From assembly GCA_034231615.1 (NCBI GenBank), contig CM067306.1, positions 41,526,761-41,590,760 of the forward strand: DNA of 64,000 nucleotides. Reading direction: 5' to 3'. Below are positions 11,481 through 21,082 of this stretch, in pieces. The stretch comes from Meghimatium bilineatum (taxonomy: Eukaryota; Mollusca; Gastropoda; Stylommatophora; Philomycidae). The position numbers were made by a program, and so were the translations under genes. The first letter of the stretch is position 1. Each line of letters starts with the position of its first letter. The notes beneath the pieces were generated by a model, which was given only the letters and a program-made list of their open reading frames with translations, had not been told where the DNA came from and did no database searches.

Positions 11481-12159
11481 GAAACACTTGGAAAAAAGGT
11501 TTGTGTTTAGTCACATATATTTTTGATCTCACTAAATATTTGAATTTCCATTTAGAGGAGAATATTTAGAATTATCAAAAGTATGTGTCTCATGACTACT
11601 AAATTTTTTTTTGGTAACCGGATAAAATATACCAGACAAAATATCATCAAGACAAAATATCCCCAGAAAAAATATATCACACAAAATATACCAGAGAAAA
11701 TATCCTCAAGACAAAATATTCCCAGACAAAATATACTGGACAAAATATTCCAGACAACATATTCCCAGCAAAATATACCAAACAAAATGTTCCCAGACAA
11801 AATACCATCATCAGGTGACATAACCTTTCCTGAACATAGTCTTCCCTATGGATCTCTGAATTCTCCAAGGTCTTGTTTAAGTTGTTGTGCCTCTTTTAGT
11901 GATATGTGCAGGCATTCTTAAATGTCTTTTGTCCAATGGCGTCTTGGGGGCCCTCTGCCCCTGTGCCTTCTATCATCCCCTCCAGTAACACTCTATACCA
12001 TTGTGTCTCTTAATGTGACTGGAAAAAAAACTAGTTTTTTCTTTTAATATGGTGTTCAGAAGCTAGCCTTTCTGAACATTAATTGTTCTTAACACCTCCT
12101 GGTTTGTTTTCCTTGCTGTCCATGGTATTCTCAGAACTCATCTATAGCACTTTAATTCT

Positions 12160-12290
12160 TCTTTAGCATTCATTCTCAAACTCCCACTGGATCTCTCTTG
12201 TAGCAGAACAATGGTTCTACTAGATTTCCAGCAGGTTGTAGGCCAGAGATTGGAAATGTGTTGTATCTCCATTTTATCCGTCTTTGATGG
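12160..12290 (-). repeat. SINE-A copy
   Basis: Clear complement copy: CATTCTCAAACTCCCACTGG, GTAGCAGAACAATGGTTCTA and CAGAGATTGGAAATGTGTTG in order. Confidence 0.8.
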
Positions 12291-12480
12291 GACACTTTTA
12301 TTCAAATGATGATATTCTCTTGGCCACTGTTTTATTTAGTGTCCATGCTTCACATCCATATGTCACCACAGGAAACACACACGTTCACAGTAAACACAAC
12401 TTGGTTCTTATGTTAGTACCCTGCCATAGTTTCTTTAGCTGTTTTAATTTTTACAGCACCATTGCTTTTCTTCCACATCT
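12291..12480 (-). mobile_element. LINE reverse-transcriptase thumb fragment, antisense
   Basis: The complement encodes PVVTYGCEAWTLNKTVAKRI, then SSFE and a stop: the YGxExWTLxK motif at the end of many non-LTR RT domains. The long open frame on the + strand here is its shadow. Confidence 0.7.
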
Positions 12481-12958
12481 TCTTGTTAAGGAAGTTACAG
12501 CAATAACAATATACATCTGCACTTTTGAGAAGTCAGATTGCCTCTGGTCAACCAACAAACAACAAAGAAACGAAAAAGTTTACAAATGTGTCGATGATGC
12601 TATTAAAACAATGGTTGAACAGTACTATCCAGCAGAGCCTATCAACTTCTTGAAAAACATAGCATGTGTTTTGAACATTAATGTTGTGTAGTTAACTCAA
12701 TAAAAAAAACTTAATTTCATGTCTATCATTTATGAGACAATTTATATCATTTGAAGACTTTATTATAATTATTTACCAGTTATATTGTTCATTAATGTTT
12801 ATTACAGTTTGAAATATTTTATATATTATCTTTGTATTTAGTCTTGGGGATATTTTGTCTGGTATATTTTGTCTGGGAATGTTTTGTCATGGAACATTTT
12901 GTTGTTGTTATGTCAAATGCAAGTGTCATTATGTACATGTTGTCAAACATCTCCACAG

Positions 12959-13139
12959 GTGATCTGGTTCAAGAATGACAAACCAATTAAAGAATCACAA
13001 GACATCCAGCTCTTGTTTGAGGGAGACCGCTGTACACTTATCATTCGAGAAGCTATCCCAGCTGATGATGGCCTATTCAAGTGTGCAGCCCAAAATCCCC
13101 ATGGTCTGGCAGAGTCTACATGCAAGCTTCATATAGAAC
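12959..13139 (+). CDS. Titin-like exon 7: second half of IgD
   Basis: VIWFKNDKPIKE gives strand C, RCTLIIREA strand E, DDGLFKCAAQNPHGLAES strand F with Cys, and CKLHIE strand G. With exon 6 it makes a full I-set Ig with an intact Cys pair. The acceptor is acatctccacAG, the donor GTAAGT; phase 0 in, 1 out. Confidence 0.93.
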
Positions 13140-13199
13140 GTAAGTCATTTCTTTATTTCCAGCAGTCTTTATTCTGGGAAGAATTCAAGTAAAGCAAAC

Positions 13200-13560
13200 A
13201 AGTAGTCGAGGTGGTCGAGGCAATGAAAGAGCAGATCAACTGGCATCATACGTAATTGTGGCAGAGGACGATGGCGCAATGGATCGAGCTGATGTTTTGA
13301 ACTCCATAAGATATATAGCATGCGAGAGTTAGACTAGTGTGGATGATGATTCTTTTTCAATGTCAGGGATTAAAGATCAAAGTTTGAAATGCAGTGTTGC
13401 TAAAAGTTAACATTTTGGAGGTCACAGAAGAATGATGGTCAACCAGCAGAAGACCGGTACTGTCAGCAGAAGTGTAATGGCGAATACACTCATGGAGAGA
13501 CAGGAGCAACTATGGACGTGTTCAGTTTGCAGTGATGATGATCGAATGACTAACTAACTA
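13200..13560 (+). mobile_element. LINE RNase H C-terminus and tail
   Basis: Translation gives GNERADQLASYVIVAEDDGA, MDRADVLNSIRYIAC, VNQQKTGTVSRSVM and QEQLWTCSVCSDDD, ending near TGACTAACTAACTAATAG. GNERAD marks the end of RNase H. WTCSVC looks like half of a small Cys-rich tail; a stop and frameshifts interrupt it. Same family as 7510..7800. Confidence 0.7.
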
Positions 13561-13962
13561 ATAGTATTAAATTTATGTGCAGAAAAACAATGTACTTCAA
13601 CAATAGATATATATGATGACTAATGAAAAAATGGTAAATACTAAATAAAGTATAAAGGTTACTATAAAATCCTAACTATCAATGTTAAAAATAAATAACT
13701 AACAATAAAACAAAGAATAAGTGCAATTTTCCATGTTACAGTCCAACAGGGATCTTTCTCAAGATACACATAACAATACAAAAAAATTCACTAATGAAAG
13801 GAAAGAGCTCTTGAGAACTTTCTAACTCCTGAAAAAAAACAACTAAATAATGCAGTCTAACATGGCTCTAACAAAATATTTGACATGTCAAACAGGTTTT
13901 ACTTTTTACTAAGGTTTTTGCTGTAAGGCCATCATTCTGGTAATGTACTTGTTTCCTTTCAG

Positions 13963-14150
13963 CTGTGAGTGAGATGAGTGATGCCTCAGTCACAGAAGAG
14001 TCAGCTCCTAGATTCACACAACCATTGCGAGATCAGCATGTCAAATCAGGACAGCGTACCTGCTTACAATGTCGTGTCCAGGGTCACCCCCTGCCCACAG
14101 TCACTTGGTACAGAGATAACCATGTTTTAGAAAGCTCAACAGACTTCCAG
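13963..14150 (+). CDS. Titin-like exon 8: linker and first half of IgE
   Basis: It reads VSEMSDASVTEESAPRFTQP, then TCLQCRVQGHPLP and VTWYRDNHVLESSTDFQ. Strand B Cys and strand C Trp are present. The acceptor is gtttcctttcAG, the donor GTATGA; phase 1 in, 0 out. The linker is Ser/Glu rich. Confidence 0.93.
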
Positions 14151-15359
14151 GTATGACTGCCGCTACTGGCTATTGGAAATATTTTAGTCAACTTCTCATT
14201 TCAAATGTACATACTTAGAAACTTATAAATCTCATTTTTAATGTAAAACCCACAATTTATTTGAAATGAGCATTCAAATGGCTTTATTTTGAAATGCACA
14301 ATTTCTAATTCAAAGAATGTTTCTGGATTTTATAAATGTTTATACAAAAAGTCTGGTTTAAAAAAAATATAACCATGAAAAAATAAATGGCAAATTCTGA
14401 ATAAAGTAAAAAGGTTACTGTGAATACTTAACTATCAAATGTAAAACATAAATAAATAACAATAAAACAAAGGACAAAGACAATTATCCACGTATCGACA
14501 AACTTTTTTCAAGAAACAGGTAACGTCAAGAAAACACAACCATAAAAATATTAAAACTACCGGTAAGAAGACTGGGACATTGTTTTCCTTACCAAAAAAA
14601 CATTGCCCAGTAATGATGCACAACGCATGTTTATAAATTGCACAAATGTGTGCGTTCAAAATGTGAGCTAAAATTAGCGCAATATTCATAGACAGAAATG
14701 GGCATGGCTCAAAGGACAATTGCAACTGGTGATAAAATTAAAGATAATATATAAGGAATAAAATGGCAACCCAACGTAAAAGATGAAAAATGCAGAAATA
14801 GAGAAAGGGGCCACAATGAGCAATGCCAAGACAGGGTTGTAGGGGTAGCAAATTGGATATATCAATACACAGAGACCTCCATAAATTTCTGTTTTCAGCA
14901 ATGTGGATGAGCAAGGAAAAGTCTTGATCTTTCCAGTCTTAGATTTTGTTTGACCATGATTTTAATTGACCCACTCTGCCTCTTTCACCTTCAACTGTTC
15001 CCTGCAAGATTGTTTTTGACAAAGAATCATGTCAGCATACATGTCCAAATCATGCAAGTTTTAGTCCTTTCACTATTGAAAGTAGAAGTAGTGATTCTTG
15101 TAGATCTGTGTGCATCTAGTTGATCTAACAGAGGTTAGAGATTAGAAGGTCTAACAGAGGTTCTCAAACTCTTTAAAACACTTGCTACATTATAATCTAT
15201 GATATTACTTCTATGTAACTGGCTTATACATTGTGTCCATTTGTCTGTGTGAATTGGCTGATATATGGGTATGTGTGGTTTATGGAACATTTTAATCTTG
15301 ATTAAGATGATATTTCTAAATAAATAATGCAGTAGTAAGTTTAATTTGTTTTCATACAG
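14151..15359. other. Intron 8
   Basis: AT-rich, with one antisense LINE piece at 14905..15125. The short frames on the complement around 14435..14901 have no supporting splice or family evidence. Confidence 0.45.
14905..15125 (-). mobile_element. LINE tail fragment, antisense
   Basis: The block CAACTGTTCCCTGCAAGATT, then TTTTGACAAAGAATCATG, is the complement of the tail found sense at 31630..31700 (CATGATTCCTTGTCAAAAAC, CTGCAGGGAACTGTCGAGG). Confidence 0.6.
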
Positions 15360-15647
15360 ATCACAGCATTTGCTGATGTCCACTCTCTGACCATTCCTGA
15401 AGTGTTTGATGAAGACAGTGGAAGCTACACTGTTAAGGCTGTCAATAGAGCTGGGGAGGCTAACTGTTTTGCCAAACTGTCAGTGGAGCCACCACCTGAT
15501 GAGCTAATGGAGAGGAAGAAAGTTAGCAGACGAGAGCAGGTGCCACAGAAACCCCCTGAATTTGGACGTTTGTTCCAAGATGTCACTGCCAAACCAGGAG
15601 ACTCCGTCACTTTTGAATGTACTGTTACAGGGTCGCCCAAACCAAAG
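15360..15647 (+). CDS. Titin-like exon 9: end of IgE, linker, first half of IgF
   Basis: It opens ITAFADVHSLTIPEVFDEDS, GSYTVKAVNRAGEANC and FAKLSVEP, completing IgE (strand F Cys replaced by Val). A basic linker with ELMERKKVSRREQVPQKPPE follows, then IgF to strand B (VTFECTVTGSPKPK). The exon is 96 whole codons, phase 0-0, donor GTGAGT. Confidence 0.94.
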
Positions 15648-15784
15648 GTGAGTTCTTTTTCCTTTTTATTATGTTCATACTTATTTTTCTTTAATATCCA
15701 ACAACATTTGAGATCTTTCTCTTGGACCCAATGTTATAGAGTGATATCTGCTTTTGTTTGTAAGTTACATAATTTGTTCTAGAG

Positions 15785-15910
15785 CAGGAATGGATAAAAT
15801 ACAGCCTGCTGCTAAATTTTGCCCACCAAGCCATTTTTATTGGTCTGCCAGGCTGATCTAAAAATAATGCATACTCTGGCTCCAAAGCTCAGAAAATACA
15901 ACTAGGAGCT
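15785..15910. repeat. Dispersed repeat shared with 9584..9720
   Basis: The better copy of the pair: CCCACCAAGCCATTTTTATT, CAGGCTGATCTAAAAATAAT and AACTAGGAGCTCC are in order. Confidence 0.45.
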
Positions 15911-16434
15911 CCAAGGGATTCAAGAACGCTTTGGCCCCATACCATAAAAGAAGCTCAGTCTAGTCCACTGAGCCAATAAGATTTCTGTTTAGAAGAAAAT
16001 CATCTTCCAGGAATCATCCAGTGTTATACATCTTAAGTTTCATGATGCTGTATTATTGGTTATTCATTATGAGCCAACTTTATAGCACTCAAACAAACTC
16101 ATAGGTGCTAAATCTCCTTCAGAAGATGTTGAAGGGTATGCATGCTTATGGTTCTTGTGGCTTGCTGATTGAGCATTCCTTATAGGCATTCAGCTCTTAG
16201 TACCACATTTGATACCACATTAGTTCTGTGGTGTATGGTATGTGTTGAGCAGAAATGTTTTATACCATAGAAATGGGGTCAACCCATGATCATTGGGTAT
16301 TTGCACAAATCTTGAAAAGTAAAGTTCACTAGTCACATCACCAATAGCATGTCCATTGTTTAAAAAAACCAATACTGGCAGTTTGCATTTGATTGCTGAA
16401 TGTTGTCAAGATTATGATCAATGTTGCCACGTGT

Positions 16435-16590
16435 GTTTGGGGATCAAAATGGAATCAAAGAATATCAACACTTTTACCACATGTCGCAGGGAAATTTAAG
16501 GGTGGGGTTGACTGTTCCATCCTATAAGTCAAAGTGACCGAAAAGATCAGAGACAGTTGGATGTGTTAGATGATGGACTAAAGACATTTC
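16435..16590 (+). repeat. SINE-B fragment, 5' half
   Basis: It carries GGGGTTGACTGTTCCATCC, TATAAGTCAAAGTGACCGAA and AGTTGGATGTGTTAGATGAT, the 5' half of SINE-B, without the shared 3' half. Confidence 0.55.
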
Positions 16591-17015
16591 AGAGTATTTA
16601 AATATATCATTGGTTGTAGCAAGTTAACTTGCCCTAAATCGTGAGTTGTTCAGGGTGTCCATAAAGAAGACTATGTTCTAGAAAGTATATGTCACCTGAA
16701 TAAAAATAATATATCAGAACACACCCAGGTTACACCAAGGTTTCCTTAATGTGCTTGTATGTCCATAAAAACAGGACCAATGGTTTTAAATGTATTTCTG
16801 AAATAGACTGTGCTATTATGAAAGTGCTACTGCCAATAACCTGAAGGCAGCAGAAGAAATTGGAACTATATCCAGTCAGCTGAGACTAATTTGCCAATAA
16901 AATTCTTTTTTATTTTAAAATTTGCCAATACTTCCAATAAATGGACATACTTTCAATAATCATTACTTTTATCTTTGATAAGATCTCTTTGTTTATGCTA
17001 TATTTTTATAACCAG

Positions 17016-17296
17016 GTCACATGGCAATTCAATGGAGAACCTCTGGTCTCCCAAGACTACATTACTACCATGGATGGTGACAAATACCGACTCACTGTTC
17101 CTGAAGTGTTTGATGAAGATGCTGGAAGATTCTCTTTGATTGCTGAAAACCCTAGCGGAAAAGCCACATGTTCAGCACTACTGACTGTAGCTCCTCCATT
17201 ACCACTGATTCCTGCACCAAGCCATGCTGTACGGAAAACTACACCAGTGTCAATGGACTTACAAGATGGTTATCCATCTTGGTCAGAGTCAGAAAT
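17016..17296 (+). CDS. Titin-like exon 10: second half of IgF and linker
   Basis: VTWQFNGEPL gives strand C, YRLTVPEVFDEDAGRFSLIA the E-F region (strand F Cys is Leu), then NPSGKATCSALLTV. A proline-rich linker with PPLPLIPAPSHAVRKTTPVS runs to SWSESEI. The acceptor is tttataaccAG, the donor GTAAGT; phase 0 in, 2 out. EVFDEDxG is shared with exon 9, suggesting that IgE and IgF are sister domains. Confidence 0.93.
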
Positions 17297-17332
17297 GTAA
17301 GTATGATTCATTTTATATTAATGTATGTGAGT

Positions 17333-17540
17333 ATGTGTGGCGCATGGCTGAGAGGTTAGGGCATTGGTCTCACACCCGTGAGTTTCAGAGTTCAATTCCC
17401 AGTAAGGACTGGGTTTTTTCTGTCAGAAGTTAAATTAAAAAAAATCACCCTGTGCATGACGTGGTGACAGCAAGAGCATGCAGCCTTTATCACACAGCTA
17501 CACAACCCCTCCCTGCAACTCCTTAATGGGAAACATGCAG
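17333..17540 (+). repeat. tRNA-derived SINE
   Basis: TGGCTGAGAGGTTAGGGC matches a polymerase III A box and GAGTTCAATTCCC a B box, spaced as in a tRNA. The downstream body is not tRNA (GCATGACGTGGTGACAGCAA) and the acceptor stem does not pair, so it is a SINE and not a tRNA gene. Confidence 0.65.
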
Positions 17541-17929
17541 TATTTGACAGTATGTGAGTATGTGTACATACACATAGTTAATCGCTTTGCTGAATGTCTA
17601 TATAAAGGGTTGTTCTAGAGTTTGTAAACATGCTTTATGTAGCAGATCTGTTTGACTTCATACCCAGACTTACTCTCCACCTATAATAATAACAAAGCAC
17701 ATCCTGTATAGGGCATTATTTTCAATCAATAATTTTTTCTCTGTTTTTCCTGTTAAACATTGCATGATTGAATGAAAATTGTTTTTGGGGTATAGCGTTT
17801 TGGTCGCTTGATATGCAGTAATATTGTGATGTCTCAAGACGTTAGTAACTCTGTCAATCTACTTTCTTCTTGGTCTATATGATGTTTTCATTCTCATGTT
17901 GTATAATCTTGCTGATGCCTAATATGGGC

Positions 17930-18610
17930 TTGATTCTTGATTAGGAACAAGCATCACAGCACTAGGGCATTTCCATATATGCTCTGCTTGCCATTCCGTC
18001 AGCCATCTAAAAGTGTATATGTTCATTGTTCCAGTCAGTTGCTGATTACACATTCTTCTGATCTTTCCCGGAGAGGGAGCACTTTCTCCCATCACCTCAA
18101 GTCCCTCCCAATTCTACCATTCTCTGAATATATACATTATCTCATTCAAACTCCTCTTCATCTTCTTGTAGGGTATCCATGACTGTTCTAATCAATTCAA
18201 TCCTGTCTGAAGAGATATTTCGATACTGTTCACCAAGGCTTTACCAGCCAACACATCAGCTGTTTCATTTTCCCTGATCCCAGCATGACCTGGACAGTAG
18301 ATTCATGTAATGTTCTGCATGTTGTTGAGAAGAGTGACCCATTCAGTTCTGATCATACACTTTTCTATCTTGCAAGCATACTTTGAGAGACAAATAGAAT
18401 CACTGAGTCTGTTGGTGGTTGAGTCACCAGCTGAGACCTGCTGTCACTGCTTCTATTTCCATTCTCATACTTAATGTTGTAGTGGGATATGTAGCTGACT
18501 TGTCAGCTAATTTCTTGCCATTTTGGTAGGCCACAAAACCCCAACCACACCTGTTTGTTTCTTGAGTTACTGAGCCATTAAGTGGATGAACCATTTCAGT
18601 GTTGGTTTTT
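17930..18610 (-). mobile_element. LINE RNase H domain, antisense
   Basis: The complement from about 18590 reads NGSVTQETNRCGWGFVAYQN, GKKLADKSATYPTTTLSMRM and EIEAVTAGLSW. The catalytic Glu of RNase H sits in the RMEIEAV block. A stop follows W, and later frames are shifted. Confidence 0.7.
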
Positions 18611-19019
18611 GTTTTAAAAAATAACTGTAAATGTAATCCTGAAAATATTAGTAAAAAATTGAATGATTGGGAGACAGCAGTAACAATTAGACAACAGAGA
18701 AATATAAATTTTAAGAAATTCTAGTAGATGAAATTAGAGACAATACACCATTGAAAAGAGAAAATCCTCTAGTTTTTATACAATTTTTAATACAAAACAA
18801 AAATTTTAATACAAAACAATGGCCAGCTGAATGAACACAATCACTAATAATACCCATTCCCAAGAAAGCAAATTTGAAAGTATGTAAAAAATTATAACCT
18901 TTTAACTAACATACCCAATTAAAGTGGTGCCCAAAATACTTCTTACCAGAATAATCACAACCTTTGTTGAAGAGAAGGCACTTGATGATGATGATATTGA
19001 TTGTCAATGTTATTAAACG

Positions 19020-19024
19020 TCTGA

Positions 19025-19060
<36 letters not shown>

Positions 19061-19090
19061 TATAATAATAACAAGATAATAATATTAATA
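19020..19090. repeat. (AAT)n microsatellite
   Basis: About 14 consecutive AAT triplets with a few interruptions. Confidence 0.95.
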
Positions 19091-19139
19091 AAGACCCATA
19101 GTTCATCAGGATTGTAGCGGCACTACACTAGAGATGTCA

Positions 19140-19330
19140 GAACAAAAAACTTCCAAACACTTCTGTCCTCAACCATTTGGACAAATGTAGAAAAATTATG
19201 CACAAACCATTCCTTGATGTTGTCAGTCCAGGATCATCTTTGCCACTTTTTCTCCCTTAACATGTTCCTTGCAAAACAGCTTTCGAAAATATGCTGTCTC
19301 ATTACATGTCCAAACTATAATAAGTTTATG
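19140..19330 (-). mobile_element. LINE tail fragment, antisense
   Basis: CTTGATGTTGTCAGTCCAGG and TGTCTCATTACATGTCCAAA are complements of the WTDNIKEW-type and WFGHV-type tail blocks in the 31190..31860 copy. Confidence 0.5.
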
Positions 19331-19599
19331 GTTTATATATGATACATATATATATATATATGTTCATCCATCACAGATGATGATTGATGACCATTTGTTA
19401 CATCCACTTTTGAAATTAAGTCAGAGACATGTCTGTGCCTGTAAGTTCATAAATGGCTAATAAGCCATATTCGAGCTGCAAAATGTCATTGGATATGGAA
19501 TGACAACTGTATATATTTTTTGGTCTACTTGTGACTTTCTAGCTGCTCTCCACTATTGAGCTGCTGCATCTCTCCTCTCTTTACAAGGTGATGCACCCT

Positions 19600-19900
19600 T
19601 TTAGAATGTAGAGCATCATGTAGATATATTTTGTGCACATTCTTCCTGTGTTTCTTGATCTATTTCAAAGGCTTTCAGTGAGGTTTTTAATGAGTCCTTG
19701 TACTTGTAGCACTTATTTTGGCCACATTGAGATCTTGTACCTTTTTCCAGATCATCATAGAGAAATATCTTTGGCAGGCGATCTGTCATACGTAACAGAT
19801 GACCTGCCCAACGAATATTTAAATATATCAGATCCTCTCTGAATCTTTTGTAATTTATATATATCTGATGATCAGGTAGAGGGTAATAGTAACACAAATG
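19600..19900 (-). mobile_element. LINE C-terminal fragment, antisense
   Basis: The complement encodes IRWAGHLLRMTDRLPKIFLY, DDLEKGTRSQCGQNK and KDSLKTSLKAFEID, matching the C-terminal part of the 21083..23343 LINE (RWAGHLVRM...LPKQI, GGQKKRFKDTLKSSLKHLNI). Confidence 0.7.
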
Positions 19901-20145
19901 CCAAAGTAAATACAGTGAACAAGTAAATATGTTAAGAAAACCTACTACTCCTCATAATAAGAGATGATGATAAAGACAATAGTAATAAAATTAATGAGTC
20001 ATTTCACTACCACCAAAAGTGGTTCTTGATAACCTGTCAGAAAATGTTAAGAGTAATTTCTGACCAATCATATATTATGTTTTCTGTTGTTTAATTTGTT
20101 AGATTTTCATTTGCAATAAAGTTTTTGTCTCTACCTGCCCAACAG

Positions 20146-20444
20146 TACTCAGACAGTCACTAAAACAGAAAGAACAGTCAGCCGAACCTTCACTTCTGAG
20201 GATCGCTACCTTTCATCTGGTGGTGAAAGCCACCACTCAACCACAATCACCACTGAGGTCAAGCCTAAGAAGCGGGCCACTCTCCTAGAGAGATATGCCT
20301 CCACAGTGACCACAGACATCCCACCTGTATTCCAGCCAGTTGACTTAACCATTGAAGTACCAATCCCTCCAAATTTTGTCCAGCCATTGAAAAGTATTCA
20401 TGCTGTGGAGGGTACTAGGGTGACTTTTGAAGGACTAGTCACTG
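20146..20444 (+). CDS. Titin-like exon 11: Ser/Thr-rich linker and first half of IgG
   Basis: The first 70 residues are a Thr/Ser-rich linker (TQTVTKTERTVSRTFTSED, SHHSTTITTEVKPKKRATLL, ERYASTVTTDIPP). IgG then begins PPNFVQPLKSIHAVEGTR and VTFEGLVTG, with Gly where strand B Cys usually lies. Vertebrate titin has a comparable Thr-rich stretch among its Z-disc Ig domains, though I cannot align it by eye. The acceptor is tgcccaacAG, the donor GTAAGT; phase 2 in, 1 out. Confidence 0.9.
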
Positions 20445-21069
20445 GTAAGTAGATTGTATGATTGATACATACTCTTTAGGAACTGCTTGTAGTCTATTGT
20501 AGTGGACTTTAGGGGCACCCTGACTTGAGATCTAGATTGTTTGATTCCAAACAAAGTGTATTGGATTAATTATTGTCTGTTTTTGTAAGCCCTATAATTT
20601 ATAATATATGATATATGATATTATCTTGTCATATCTGTTGACCTTCCTCAACTGATACTACCACGAACACTTCTTTTTCCCAGGTGGAATTGTAAGGTTG
20701 CAACTGTTACTCTCTGTTGCATTTTATTCTTCACTGTTTTGTTATTCAATTCTGCCCATGAGAATCTAACCTTACTTTTCTACTGTTCTTACCTGATGTC
20801 ACAATTCTTGTTTTTAACTTCATCAAAAGATGTGCTGTTGGGTTTACTTTCATTAACTTTTTTTCATCCAACTGCATCATAAGTCAAAGTTTTGATAGTT
20901 CTTCCATATTTGAACCAACTAATACTATGGTTCAATGAAACGTAATGAACAATGGAAAATGATATCTGTCATCATATTCTGTTCAATTTTCAACAAAACT
21001 CAATTCCATGACTACATGTTTCCACATACATCATTATCACCTTGAACTTTGTATTGTTTACATGTCAAT
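20445..21069. other. Intron 11 before the LINE
   Basis: AT-rich, with no recognised feature. A LINE is inserted immediately after. Confidence 0.5.
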
Positions 21070-21082
21070 AGTGTGTCTAGTG
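21070..21082. repeat. Target-site duplication, left copy
   Basis: AGTGTGTCTAGTG occurs here and again at 23344..23356, exactly bracketing the LINE. Confidence 0.9.

Larger units (their letters stand above)
11620..12905. mobile_element. Putative element flanked by inverted arrays of an AAAATAT-CCAGACA motif
   Basis: The left array (11620..11810) has more than ten short units such as ATTCCCAGACAAAATATAC and CCAGACAAAATATCATCAAG. The right side (12843..12905) carries the complement, TATTTTGTCTGGTATATTTT and GTCTGGGAATGTTTTGTC. Between them lie a SINE-A copy, an antisense LINE piece and an unidentified open stretch (12500..12700). Inverted subterminal arrays are typical of foldback or some DNA transposons. 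I found no transposase, and the two arrays differ in length. Confidence 0.4.

Noticed and set aside
12284..12691. 135-residue open frame on the + strand
   Set aside because: Its first half is the antisense of a LINE RT motif (YGCEAWTLNK on the complement). Only the last part, from about 12500, is left as an unexplained fragment and is reported separately.
17333..17410. Possible tRNA gene on the + strand
   Set aside because: Same reasons: Pol III boxes only, a SINE body follows, no paired acceptor stem.
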